Positions 1-10,911 of a DNA stretch of 64,000 nt are shown here, in pieces (the first letter of the stretch is position 1; every line of letters begins with the position of its first letter). Source of the DNA: Apiospora phragmitis (taxonomy: Eukaryota > Ascomycota > Sordariomycetes > Amphisphaeriales > Apiosporaceae); contig JAQQWL010000002.1 of assembly GCA_038363925.1 (NCBI GenBank), positions 3,844,001 through 3,908,000 on the forward strand, read 5' to 3'. A program made the translations under genes and the position numbers. The notes under the pieces were generated by a model, which was not told the DNA's origin, did no database searches, and saw only the letters and a list, made by a program, of their open reading frames with translations.

Positions 1-1942
1 TGGAAGGAAATATCCTCTCTCGACCTGCTCTCTTCTACCTCCTCTCTGGCGCTTCTATACCTCTCCCGCGCTATCTTTTTGTCTCCGTGCCCTTGTACAC
101 CGGTAGGTACTGTCTGCCCTACGCTACCTCGTTAGTATGGGAAACCCCATGGGTTCTCAGAGAGCCCTGGGGCCAGCCAGGACAGCCCTGGATGATGCTT
201 GGTATGCATGTACATCCATCTTGAATATCCCAAACTCCATCCACTTCCTGCAAAGCGAACCCCATGCCTGCAAAAGGTTCGTGTCGGTTGGTGCCCAGAT
301 CATGACACACCTTCTTTCTGCTTGAGCCTTACCGGCAGAACCCTGCCTCTGGAGATCCCATCTTTGAACCACGGTGGAAAACTGGGCGCACTCTTATGTT
401 CGGGCGACGTTCATGCTACCCGTCGCCGTCTTGACTAAACTTCAGGCCCAAAAAGGAATGCTACGCTACGCGCTGTGCCGGCCAGACCATCAGCTCGTCG
501 TCGTCTCGTCTTGTCCTTGGCCTAGCGCACTGGCGAGTGAGATGGAGAGTGGTGGACTGTTCACCGCGAGGTCATGCACGGCTTCGTGGCCATGCCATCA
601 GCCCCTAGTCCATAATAGCCCGCAGAGCCAACAGCTCATCTGTTCAACTTATCAGACATCTGAGACTCCCAGGGCCATCTGCCTATTCTCAGCAACGTCC
701 GATCTCACCGAAGAACCAGTCCCGACTCCCCCTTGGACTGTAGGTTCGGGATTCTGCTTGATCGACAAAGACCACGTTTCTGCTCGTTGTGAACCACGGC
801 CGAAATAGCCCGTCCATGCTTGAAATTGGCATTGCCGTACGGCACGGAAGCAAGACGATCCTGGGCTGGGGTTTGCTGGTTTTCTGTTCTGGCAGTGTCA
901 TACGCCACCGACTCTGCCTCACCGAGCGAAGCTACTATAGCTGACCGATGTACATATAGACAACTGGCTCCCGGATCCACACTTTGTATGTTTCGACACA
1001 CCTCACCTCACACCCACTCACACCCCCTTCTCCCATGTCAACATTCCTTTTCTGGTACCCATCAGTGATCGGTCTACTTGCTGGACTTGTTTCCTTGACC
1101 CTTGCACTCGTTCCCCCACTGCTACCATCAATTCGTGAAGTACTGTAGAGCTTCCAGTCTACCACTTTCTTTAGACATTTCCCTTAGCAGCTTTTCTTTT
1201 CCCTCTGTCTCAATCTGCAATACGCAAGTTCCCGACGTGGATCCCCTCCCCCTACCCTGCTTCCTGTCTATAACGACACTCCACTAGAGACATGACCAAC
1301 GATAAAGTCACTCTGGCCCGCAAGACTCTGGAAAAGTCACCAAGGCCAACTGACGTATTCCTCCATCCTGGTACCTCCCACTGGAGTCTGCGTTGAGTCT
1401 TCACTGATAGATACCCTCATTGGCCTAAGAGTTGCCTGGCGAGCACCCAATCATGTTGATATCTTCCCAAACGCGACTCACACTGGACTGATTCAGGATC
1501 TTTGCACCCGAGGAGCCTCTTCTTCTTATTCCTTCCCAAACCACGAAGCACAACAACGGTCAATCACTCGTCTCATCTTCGAGCCAAGACTGGCACTTTC
1601 AGACCAAACCGCCCTACTACTCTATTTGCATACAACACCCATCTCAGCCGGACAACCAACCACCACTTCCTGCCACGGCTACCGCTACCACCACTACTTC
1701 TTCTTCTTCACCTTCTTTTTGGACCACTGTTTCGAAAGTTCTCAGTTAACTCTTGCCGGCTTCTTTGACAAACGTACACTCCAGGTCCGTGTGTTATTCA
1801 CTCACTGAACTTAACGATACCGTGGGGCACGTCGTCTCCTCTTATACCGAAACTCTGTATGCACCGTTAGGCACTCGCGCGGAGAGCGCCTTTGTGAGGA
1901 AAAAAAGCCTACTCAAGGCTCAGTAGGCGACAGACCGCCACC
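1..1942. other. 5' flank of the Myb gene, no gene seen
   Basis: I see no convincing coding region here. Open frames up to about 144 codons occur, but they look like chance: no family resemblance, no splice logic and conflicting frames. From about 1080 the plus strand becomes pyrimidine-rich (1170-1290 and 1510-1760), which is typical of a fungal promoter and 5' leader for the gene downstream. A stop at 1895 closes the frame that leads into the Myb gene. Confidence 0.6.
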
Positions 1943-3146
1943 GTGGATATCGCCTCTCTCCTCAAGGGTTCTGATTTATATGAGTCTTCCGTGTCTCCTC
2001 CCCAACACCATCGAGCAGCTTCAGTACCTACGACCGTGGCGGCCACAGCTTCCGCCGTGCCCATTGGGGCCCCCCGTGTATGCGGCACCCCGTCTGGAGC
2101 CGGGCCCGGGTCTGGGTGTTCCTGCAAGACGCATCATGGCACCTCACGCATCAGAGTCACCGGCCAAGAAGCAGAGCAAGTGGTCAGCCGAGGAAGATTC
2201 ACTCATCATCGAGCTTCGGGGAAATGGCATGAAGTGGGAGGACATCTCCAAGAGGCTCCCGGGCCGGAGTGCGATCAGCTGTCGGCTTCACTACCAAAAC
2301 TACCTGGAGAGGCGAAGTGAATGGGACGAGGAGCGCAAAAACAAACTGGCAAGGCTTTACGAAAGGTACGTTCCCGAGCAGTGTGCTCTGGCCGAGATGG
2401 CGATTCTGGAGGGAGAGCTACTTGCGGTCATCCTTCGGGTGTTTGCGCAAATGGCAAGCCACTAACCTAGACACAGATTCAAACCCGAAATGTGGGCAAA
2501 GGTTGCAGAAGAGATGGCCATTCCCTGGAGGGCGGCAGAGGCAATGCATTGGCAGCTTGGTGAACATGATATGGCACGCCGAGCAGGCGTTGTGCCTTTT
2601 GCGCTCTCGGCGGTCAATCTGGACAGTGCACAAGCAAGAGGGCCCCCGCGGGGTCATAGCCACTCGCACTCACAGGGAAGTCTTCCACGCGACATGGTCG
2701 GCCCGACGAGAAGTTACGGTCGAACACCCTCTATACCACAGGCACGGCCGATTGTTACACGCAAAGACAGTATGCCGCCTCACATGCCAGCCCATCTCGA
2801 ACATGGCCCCGGCGGTTACGATTACCCACCACCTGGCGGCCCCTTGGCACCGATACAAGCGCAGAGTCAGCAGCGGCCCGGCATGCTCCCTGGCCTAGCA
2901 GAGTTGACCACCGGGGTCAGCCCCTACAGCACACCGGCCTACTCGATTGGGATTCCTAGCGTCAGTCCCGCACAGAGCGCCACGGCGAGCCCGGGTCCAT
3001 TCATCCCCGCTATGGCCTACCCGCCCCTCGAGCCGGCCGGATCGAAACGCCGAAGAAGTCCGGATCTTCTACAGGCCGAGGCGAATCGGCGAAGACATCT
3101 GGATCCGCAACCGCTAGAACGAGTCATGCCGCGGCATATGCCATGA
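1943..3146 (+). CDS. Myb/SANT DNA-binding domain protein (apparent frameshift, start uncertain)
   Basis: Predicted nuclear Myb-like regulator. Exon 1 is 1943-2365 and exon 2 is 2477-3146; the 111-base intron has a GTACGT donor and a CAG acceptor after a CTAAC branch. About 363 residues are expected. The core, about 2160-2560, has the Trp-spaced SANT pattern (KWSAEEDSLIIELRG, GMKWEDISKRLPGRS, HYQNYL) and a second helix block after the intron (FKPEMWAKVAEEM, AAEAMHWQLGE). The tail is Pro/Ser/Gly-rich with a basic RRRSP-like end. The N-terminal frame beginning at GTG 1943 (DIASLLKGSDLYESS) joins the core frame only if one G is removed from the GGGG run at 2066-2069. The putative start is GTG in a perfect GCCACC-x-TGG context. 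Family assignment is strong; the true 5' end is not resolved, and a conservative ATG is at 2136 (MAPHASESPAKK). Confidence 0.82.
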
Positions 3147-4168
3147 CAATGAATAATCACACGGGACACGAAAAGTGCTCAAGTCAGAAATGGGGGTCGA
3201 AGTTTTGGCGGTGTTGACTGGAATAATGTTTGATTTAAACTGCATGGGGGTATTTGCACCTGGTGACATTTTTGGGGGTTTTATTGCCTCTTCTCGTGGA
3301 GCGACACGGGAGAGAACGCATGTTGCATCGGGTCGGAGCGATCATATGGCTTACGGGAAATGCATGGAGACATCCAAGGCTGGAGTGTTCTGGGATAAGG
3401 GAGGGGGGGGGTGTGTGTGTGTGTGGCAATCATGGTCATTGTCTTGTTTCCCTCCTGGTTTTATCTTGTTCTTGCTTTTTACTTATGTTTCTATTTTCCC
3501 GCTAACCACGCACAATATCCATGGCACCTGCTGGGGTGGTGAGATGACCAAAAAAAAAAAGGTCGCACTTTTCTTCTTTTCTCCTCTGAAGCATAGCTTG
3601 TTAGGGGGAGGAGGGCATGGCTAGGAGCGATAAGGACGATGCAGTCAGCATCCATCCGCCCCACAAATCTCTACCGGAGGAACAGTACGCATGTTGCAAA
3701 GGTGCCATGAAAGAGGGATCGTTTCACCTATTGCTTGGGTGACACTTTCTTATCCAATGTCTTTCGGTTCTATTACGCATCATGAGCGGACAGGCGAATT
3801 ATCGGGTTCCTGTGGGTGGGAAGTGACAGCAAGAATATCGTTGGCATTGACAAACTGAAAAGGCAATGGGGAAAAAGAAGAGTGTGTATGTGGGACGGGT
3901 AGACAAGAAAGTTGCGTGCGCGCGAACAACATGATAGACCAGGAAAGATTTAGATATGGCGAGAGAGAGAACTCTAATGCTCTTATTAGTTTCATGGAGT
4001 TTGGAAAATCGGAAATGGTTTATGTGTTAGTAGTAGTGGTAGTGGCCCATCATCATCACCACACACACGGCGCCTGCTGTATTTATAGTAGTAACATCAA
4101 CATGGATAACTACATGTCAAACTTTTGTTTAAAATTCTATTTATTCTTCTGTGATGCGATATTCAAGA
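3147..4168. other. Convergent 3' spacer between Myb gene and TRM9
   Basis: This is the shared 3' flank of two convergent genes. It holds a G9/(GT) tract at 3403-3424, a run of A at 3550-3559 and AT-rich stretches that probably include both 3' UTRs. No coding region is supported. Confidence 0.6.
3403..3424. repeat. G-run followed by (GT)n microsatellite
   Basis: Nine G residues run directly into about seven GT dinucleotides in the 3' flank of the Myb gene. Such tracts are length-variable and error-prone in assemblies. Confidence 0.9.
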
Positions 4169-5332
4169 TCAACTGCACCGGCTTGCTACCACCCACCAGT
4201 TGTCTTTGTCGTAGCCGTTCCTCACGACCTTGCCGCCCACGGCCTCGACGTCCTCTTCCAGCTCTCCCTTCCGGAAGAGGTGGTAATACCGCTGGTACGT
4301 GGTGTTAGCAGCAGCAGCAGCAGCAGGAGGAGGGCCATTGCTGCTACTCCCTTCGTTGCCATCCTCGGCAGCACCGGCGGTTGCTTCTGCTCCCTCTTCT
4401 GCTGCTGCCGCCTTTCCCTTTGTCTTCTTCTCCTTCTTTTCCTTCTTCTGCTTCATGACCCACGGGACCAAGAGGTCCTGCTCGGAGCCCTCATCCCAGC
4501 CGCGCCGGCTGTTGGACTGCTCCAGAGCCCAGACGTAGACGAGAATCTTACCTCCGTCGTCACCGCCGCCACCTTCACCACCAGCCTCGGCAGAAGACGG
4601 TCTCCTCACGCAGTCTAGCAGCGCCCGCACAGCCTCCCGCCGCCGCTCCCGCGTCGACATGTGGTGGATGACGGCGACGCAGATGGCGAAGTCGGCGCGC
4701 CCGTCGGGAAAAGGCAGCGTCAGGCCGTCGGCGACGGCGACGTCCTGGGACCGCTCGACGCCGCCGTGGTCGCGGGCGAAGCGCACGAGGGCGGCGCTGC
4801 GGTCGGAGCCCAGCATGTGCACGGCCGGGTTCACGCCCAGGTACTTGCCGTTGCCGCAGCCGACGTCGAAGCCGACGGATCCCGGGGCCAGCGAGGACAG
4901 AAAGTCCGCGATGACGGGCCAGGGCTTGTAGCGCGTCGCGCTGAAGTGCGGCGCGATGGACTCGTAGACGGCGTGCACGTGCGTTGCCTCGTACGAGGCG
5001 GCCTCGGCCGAGGACGAGGAGGGCGCCAGCGAGGCCGCTGTGGATGGCGGTGCAGCAGCAGCAGCAGCAGCAGCATTTGCTGTCAATGACGACGACGACC
5101 CCTTTGAGGTGGCAGTGGCGGTGGTGCTGTCATTTTGGCCTGACGGCGGCACGGGCACTATAGCAGCGGTGGCAGCAGTAGCGGTGATGGGAGGTTGCAT
5201 TCCCTTTCCGGAAGCAGAGGTGGGAGCCGCTGCATGCGACGCTGCGCTGCTACCACTGCTTGGTTGTTGACTTGCAGCAGAAGCAACAGCAGCAGCAGCA
5301 GCGTCAGCGGCCGCCGGTATCGTCGGTTGCAT
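4169..5332 (-). CDS. TRM9: tRNA wobble-uridine carboxymethyl methyltransferase Trm9-like
   Basis: SAM-dependent methyltransferase that, with Trm112, forms the methyl ester of mcm5U/mcm5s2U at the tRNA wobble position, downstream of Elongator. The gene is one uninterrupted 387-codon frame. Residues about 1-105 are a low-complexity Ala/Ser/Thr/Pro extension. The catalytic domain starts at about 112 (YEATHVHAVYESIAPHFSATRYKPWP), followed by SAM motif I GFDVGCGNGKYL, then LGSDRS and CVAVIHHMST. Further on come the Trm9-typical ILVYVWALEQ and a segment ending DQDLLVPWV-like (EQDLLVPWVMKQKK), then a Lys/Glu- and Ala-rich insertion. The end YYHLFRKGELEEDV...NWWVVA is the typical C-terminus. Longer than the roughly 280-residue yeast protein because of the extension and insertion. 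ELP1, another enzyme of the same pathway, lies about 45 kb away. Confidence 0.93.
   Translation of the reverse strand: MQPTIPAAADAAAAAVASAASQQPSSGSSAASHAAAPTSASGKGMQPPITATAATAAIVPVPPSGQNDSTTATATSKGSSSSLTANAAAAAAAAPPSTAASLAPSSSSAEAASYEATHVHAVYESIAPHFSATRYKPWPVIADFLSSLAPGSVGFDVGCGNGKYLGVNPAVHMLGSDRSAALVRFARDHGGVERSQDVAVADGLTLPFPDGRADFAICVAVIHHMSTRERRREAVRALLDCVRRPSSAEAGGEGGGGDDGGKILVYVWALEQSNSRRGWDEGSEQDLLVPWVMKQKKEKKEKKTKGKAAAAEEGAEATAGAAEDGNEGSSSNGPPPAAAAAANTTYQRYYHLFRKGELEEDVEAVGGKVVRNGYDKDNWWVVASRCS
4308..4326. repeat. (GCA)n triplet tract inside TRM9
   Basis: About six GCA triplets fall in the Ala-rich insertion near the C-terminus of the Trm9-like protein, read as alanine codons on the minus strand. 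Confidence 0.85.
5052..5075. repeat. (GCA)8 triplet tract inside TRM9
   Basis: Eight GCA triplets encode a poly-alanine stretch in the N-terminal low-complexity extension of the Trm9-like protein. A shorter CAG/GCA tract lies near 5280-5302. Confidence 0.9.
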
Positions 5333-7290
5333 GTTTGGGACGGAGTGGACGGACTACGACGTGTGTACCAAACTTGGACACACGCACGCACGCACTCACA
5401 CACTAAACCCCCAGCCAACCAAGCCCCTAGTAAGCTGCCTCTCGTCCCCCTTGGGCACAGGGCGGTGTCGCAATGGGCAAATTGGGGGAACAACAAATGC
5501 CTCCGACTTACTAACCTGACGAGGTTGTATGTACGTAGTTGCTCTGTTTCGGTTGGGCGCCCAAGAGTCCGGACCGGTCACCGCCTCTTTCTTTCTTTCT
5601 TCTTCGTCTGCTCTCGAAGTCTCGTGGACCCCTCCTCCTCCTCCGCCCCAAACCTAGAACTTTTCTCACACGCCGGAGGTCTTTTTCCCGCCTTCCAGGA
5701 TTGTTCCCCAATCCCTGTCCCTACTAGAGCGGGCACGAACACGTCAATTCCACAAGTTCCTTTTTTCTCTCCCTTTCGGCTGACAAAGCTGGCAGGGCCG
5801 GAAAAAGACAGGGTATGGCACGGTAGTGAAGAGGAGAATGTACGTGACGGGGGGGTGATCTGACGTCCTAATTCCTGAGTCAACCCCCGGTAGTGGCGAT
5901 TTTCACTTGGGCCTTGGTCGTTTCCACCCACACGGGCGCTGCCGTAAAAAAAAGCCGCGAAGAGAGAAGAGGGAAAAAAAGAATTTAGCGTCTTCATGCA
6001 CTAACACCGCCTGAAGAAGCATGTACCTATAGGTGGTGTGCTGTAGCTGTAGGTATGTGCTGTCTGGATGTGTAATTGTATGTCACGGTGGCATACGGAA
6101 CGGGAAGCTGCTGGATCTAACCGTTTGATGTCTTCTTTGGAGTTCATGGCATAATATTACAATGCCTCTGGTTGTCTGATGTTGTCGTTAATGCACGCGG
6201 GCGGGATGGGATCGATCATCGATGCCGGAAACCGTTGGTGGTCTGCTTAAGGTTTGTTTCCCCCTCCATCTGCCACTACCGGCCACAGAGGTACTTCAAC
6301 TTGTATCACTTGATCTCGACAACCTGCGAGAATCAATCAATTGATTAATTCCCATTACAAATTGCCCAAATGAAATCAATTTGAGGTACTTGCGTTGCTT
6401 GTACCTTGGAAAACCCCCCTTCCTTTCCTCTTGCCTTTCCAACAGCCAGCCACGGACCCAACCCAACCCGCCCAGTTCCAGTTCCAGTTCGAGGTTCGTG
6501 TCTTGCCTTGTTTCGACAACATGGCGTTATGTTAGGTTGCCTTGCATGAACGAGACGACTGCAGCCGACCTCGACTATGGAGGCCTGGACTCGCCATTAC
6601 GTAGCGCACTAGGCATCCTCTAGTATTGACCGACACTCGCAGATGCCGCCAAGTACACCGGATGATCCTCCTCACTTACACATCCTGACCGTACAAAGCC
6701 TCTAACCTACAGGCCGCTGGCAACTGGGCGCCTCTTCTGCTCTAGTGGTACCCTGGTACTACTACCACCCCTACAGCAGATCGTTATGGCCTGCTGTCTG
6801 TGGGCGTGCAGGGCTTGGGCGTGCGGGCGTGGGGTTACAACCAACTTCCAAAACCCAAGTCTCGGCCAGTTCGGCCCATCCATCAGGCAGGCTACACCTG
6901 GTACAGTGGCTGGCTGGTACTATAGCTCAGATTCGAGAACAGTTAGCCCAGCATGCGACCGCTTTCCTCTTGCATCGGACAATTCTTTTGAGCGGCCGTA
7001 GGGCAATGACTCGCGTTGCAACCATCGCCTGAGCGCCTCTGACTCGATCCGGCCCGGAAGCAACCGAGATCTGACCTAAGCTAGCATCTAACATCCCGGG
7101 TTACCAAGATGTACTGTACGTACATGCATGGGGTCAATTGATCACCATCATCCTTGGCTATCCATCAATATAATAAGCAAAGCATGCAAAGAGTGATACT
7201 ATACTGCCTCATCCACTCTTTCACATCTCCATATCTACAGAATAGTCACTCCCTGCAGTAGCATGTTACACATCCAACCAAGCAGCCTTT
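5333..7290. other. Spacer: TRM9 promoter and 3' flank of the oxidoreductase gene
   Basis: No supported gene. The TRM9-proximal half has a CACG/CACA-rich tract at about 5384-5404 and long pyrimidine tracts (5580-5650), consistent with a TRM9 leader. The middle (6300-6390) is AT-rich with the palindrome TCAATTGA; the same word recurs near 7133 and 63378. The open frames here (60-220 codons) look random. Confidence 0.55.
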
Positions 7291-8533
7291 TTATCGCTTT
7301 CCCGTGTTCAGTGGGCTCTTGGCATCGTAGACGTCCGTCGTAATCAGCTCCGGATAGTCCACACCACCCTGTTTGAGCGCCTCTTCCATGATCTCCATGA
7401 TGACAATGCTCTCCTCCAGGGCAACGTCGAGCTCTCCTTCTTGCCGTCGCGTAGGCATCTGGCGCACTCGTCGGCCTCCCAGAACATGCCATGTCCCCAC
7501 TCTCGTTCCTTGTCTTGGGGGATCGGGCAGTCGACAATCTCGACCTTACCCGCACTATCCTTCTTGACGATTCGGTATTGCAGCGGCTTGAAGGCTGGGC
7601 CCATGACCTGGATCTCGCCCAAGGGTCCCTGAATCTTGATGGCAGGACCACCACTGTTGTGACCGTCGGTGTCGGTGGGAATACGAAGACAAGTCATGGC
7701 GATCCCCATGCTCTTGTGCTTGGGGAACTGCAGAATGATGTTGGTCATCTCGTCAGCGCCAGTGGTGTACTTGTTAATGGCAGCAACCGTCTTGGGTGCC
7801 TCTTTTTCTTGCTCAGGCTGGCAGTGGTACAGGATCTGCATCAACCATGTTAAAGAGTAGATGCCCAGGTCTAGCAGAGCACCTCCTGCAAGGTCAACGT
7901 TCACCATGCGGTTCTCATCCGGGAAGGTGAGGGATCCATTAGGACCGTCATTTCCGAACGAGTTGTCGGCAATGACGCGATATACTGGGCCGATGATGCC
8001 CGACTGGACAAGCTCCCGGATCTTGATGCTGAGGGGGAAGTATCGAGTCCATACAGCCTCCATCAAGAAGAGATTCTTGGATCGGGCTGTATCGACCAGC
8101 TTCTTGGCTTGAGAGGCGGTCACGGTGAAGGCCTTTTCGCAGAGAACGTTCTTGCCAGCTTCCAGCGCCAGCTTGGTGTTCTGGAAGTGGTGGCTGTGCG
8201 GGGTCGCCACGTAGACGATGTCAATGTCTGGGTCGGCCACCAACTCGGCATAGGAGCCGTAGGTCTTGACACCTTCAGGAGCCTTGACCTTGGTCAAAAA
8301 ACTGGCGGCGCTGTCCTTGGATGAGGATGAAGCAACGGCAACCAGCTTGTGAGCAACATCGTGAACATCACGAGCTGCTGGGTTGGTGAGGAGGTCCTTC
8401 ACGAACGCTATGCACTTCCAGGTCAGAAAGGGGGGTACTTTGGTCCATTACAAGTGGACAGGAGGGACGTACTCTGGGCGATACCGCCCGTGGCCATGAT
8501 ACCCCACCTGATAGTATGCGGTTGGGAAGCCAT
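7291..8533 (-). CDS. Gfo/Idh/MocA oxidoreductase (dihydrodiol/D-xylose dehydrogenase type), apparent frameshift
   Basis: NAD(P)-dependent oxidoreductase resembling fungal trans-1,2-dihydrobenzene-1,2-diol / D-xylose 1-dehydrogenases. Exon 1 is 8473-8533 (MASQPHTIRWGIMATGGIAQ), exon 2 is 7291-8407. The 65-base intron has a GTACGT donor, CTGAC branch and TAG acceptor, giving GGIAQ-TFVKDLL across the junction. Visible family features are the Rossmann motif near residue 12, YVATPHSHHF, the ENVLCEKP-like element LCEKAFTV, and the C-terminal-domain pattern GGALLDLGIY. Near 7415-7418 the frame breaks: the bases read CCC-TGG-AGG where the family needs P-W-E-E-S-I-V-I-M, so one G appears to be missing. 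The other frame then continues to TAA at 7291 (LEESIVIMEIMEEALKQGG). The gene is divergent from an aldo/keto reductase. I cannot fix the substrate. Confidence 0.88.
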
Positions 8534-9360
8534 CGTTGCGCGGCGTCGAAGTTTGATAGGTATGTGGCTAACGGAGGCGAGAAAAGGTAAGACAATAAAA
8601 TCCTTGATCCGGGTAGAGTATAGACAACTCGGCAGCTCGAGATGGTTGTGAGAGAGTACACCTTTTTTTAATGAGCCGAGGAGAGATCGAGACACTGGGA
8701 AGGAGAGGGAGAGAGGAAGGGAATATTAGACTCCATCTCCTCATTCTAACGGTCGCTGGCCCGCGTTCCCGTTGGAAGGTGGGGTAATAGCCTGGCTGTC
8801 ACCACCTTCCTTAGTCGACGACATCGCACTTGCGGCTTGCCCCTAACCTGGGAACTTTAAAACATGGAAGTTGAGACGATTGATTACATGATATGATTAT
8901 TTCCTTAGGGAGAGTCTCCTTCCTCAGTTTGGGTCGTACTGCTCTCGCAGCATCACAGAAAAAGGAAGCCGCAATGTAACGATAGCTTGTGCTACCGACG
9001 TCATCCATTTTCGATCTTTATACCCACTAACCTACAGAATACCTTCCCCCACGCGGGGGCTGAACTCGATGCAAAGTGGACAAACCCATAACCCCTGCCT
9101 TCGAGTATAGTGTGCTAGGTTACTTCCCGACTTACACTTGACAGTGTCGTATCAACCCTGCACTGATTCTATTCCTTACCAACGAACAGAAGCATCGAGT
9201 GACCGCGTAACTACCATTCATCCTTCCAACCTATGACAAGAGCATGTCATTGAGACTACTTGGCGCCCCAAGTTCACGAACCCGGGTTTGCTTGCTAAGA
9301 CATAACATATCATCCTTGATTTCCTCCTTATCTCACACTGCCAACAACATATCAAAAACC
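8534..9360. promoter_or_regulatory. Shared divergent promoter region of two oxidoreductase genes
   Basis: About 0.8 kb separates the two divergent start codons at 8533 (minus) and 9361 (plus). No gene is seen in it. It contains a short CCCC-ACGC-GGGG hairpin at about 9048-9060. A bidirectional regulatory role is inferred from the head-to-head arrangement only. Confidence 0.5.
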
Positions 9361-10438
9361 ATGGATACTCAAACTTCTAATATCGCTTCCCCTGCGACCG
9401 AGACCCCACCGCCGCCACCCAAGCCGTCCTGCGGCTTGACCCAGGACCTCACTCTGCCCAGCTCTTCGTCGCCTTGGGTGACCACGACCCCGCGGCTCAT
9501 CTACGGCACCGCCTGGAAAAAGGACGCCACCGCCGACCTGGTCTACCAGGCCCTCAAGTGCGGCTTCCGCGGCATCGACACCGCGGCCCAGCCCCGCCAC
9601 TACCAGGAGCGCCTCGTCGGCGACGGCGTGCGGCGCGCCGTGGCCGAGGGCATTGTCACCCGCGAGGAGCTGTACCTGCAGACCAAGTTCACCTCGGTCC
9701 ACGGCCAGGACCCGGACGACCTGCCGTACGACCCGGCCGCGCCGCTCCAGGAGCAAGTCAAGGCAAGCGTGGCGAGTTCGCTGAGGAATCTTTGCATCCC
9801 TTCTGCTGCTTCTTTGTCTCAACAAACGGGGGACGACCACACTTACAACAACGCCGCGTTGTCGTCGACATATCTGGACTGCGTGGTCCTGCACTCGCCT
9901 CTTCCGACGCTCGAAGAAACCGTGGCCGTGTGGCAGGCCCTCGAGGCGTACGTGCCGGACCGAATCCGGCACCTGGGCATCGCTAACGCCAGCCCGGGGA
10001 TTGTCGAGCACCTCCTGTTGCCGCCCGAAGAAGCCCAAGGCACACCAGAGTGGGCCGTGGGGGTCCGGCCGTCGGTGGCGCAGAACCGCTTCCACCGGGA
10101 GACGGGCCACGACGTGGCGCTGCGGCGCCGCTGCCGGGGAGGAGGGGGTCGTGTACCAGACCTTCTGGACTCTCACGGGCAACATGCAGCTCGTGAAGAA
10201 GTCCGCCGTCGTCAGCGACCTGGTGGCGCGCGTCCCGGGCGTCAGCCGCGAGACGGCCTTCTACGCCCTCGTGCTGGGCCTGCGGGGCACTTCGGTCCTC
10301 GACGGCACGACGAGCGAGGAGCACATGCGCGCGGACCTCGAGGGCATCAAGCAGATCGAGCGTTGGGCGGATGGCAAAGGAAGGCAAATGTGGGAGGATC
10401 AACTGCAGTGCTTCAAGCGATTGATTCAAGAAGTGTAG
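9361..10438 (+). CDS. Aldo/keto reductase, apparent frameshift
   Basis: Predicted NAD(P)H-dependent aldo/keto reductase, about 358 residues once one frame break is bridged. I chose ATG 9361 (AAAACC-ATGG context); ATG 9244 would add 39 residues, possibly a targeting segment but more likely leader. The catalytic set is visible: Asp in FRGIDTAAQ, Tyr in RHYQE, Lys in LQTKFT and His in CVVLHSPLP, followed by HLGIANASPGIVEHLL and the C-terminal VPGVSRETAFYALVLGLRGTSVLDGTTSEEHM. The first frame runs to about 10135, then the product continues in the next frame (EEGVVYQTFWTLTGN) to TAG at 10436. The junction CTGCCGGGGAGG has four G at 10136-10139 where three would keep frame. It is divergent from the Gfo/Idh/MocA oxidoreductase; a shared carbonyl or sugar metabolism role is only inferred. 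Confidence 0.87.
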
Positions 10439-10911
10439 CAGCAAGGGAGCTAACGCTGGTCATGGACTCCGAGGTTCTTGTGTAATTATATCATCAATTG
10501 TCGGTCTTTTCATGGGGGTTTCAACATTGGGCAGGTCACTTATGTTTAGGGAGGGAAGTCGGGAGTTAGGCTAGTTGGCTTGATGGAATGAATCGATTAA
10601 TTTGGGCTCTACCTCCTCCTTTCCTCTGGAGAAGATAAAGCCTTAAGGGATGTGTGTTTCGTTGATAAGGCGAAGAATGCTTTCAAAGTTGTATTCGTCC
10701 AGCCTGAGTGTGACGCCCTATGTACATCAAACCAAGCATCCCAAACGCAATAAAGCAGAAATGCGACCCCCAAAACGCCGAAGAGGCTATGCTAGCTTGG
10801 TGGCTGGCCCCCTGATGCAATCAACGTATAACGAGCAAAGGCTCGCAGGAAAGGAAAATACAGTATGAATGAGATAGAGTAGGATCAGTCGGTCCTTCAA
10901 TCGTCTTCTTC
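10439..10911. other. Convergent 3' spacer between aldo/keto reductase and PCF11
   Basis: Short convergent intergenic stretch holding both 3' UTRs. No coding region is supported. Confidence 0.6.

Noticed and set aside
9352..10185. 277-codon minus-strand open frame opposite the aldo/keto reductase
   Set aside because: It is an antisense shadow of a GC-rich conserved exon; composition is Arg/Val/Gly-rich and no family is recognisable.
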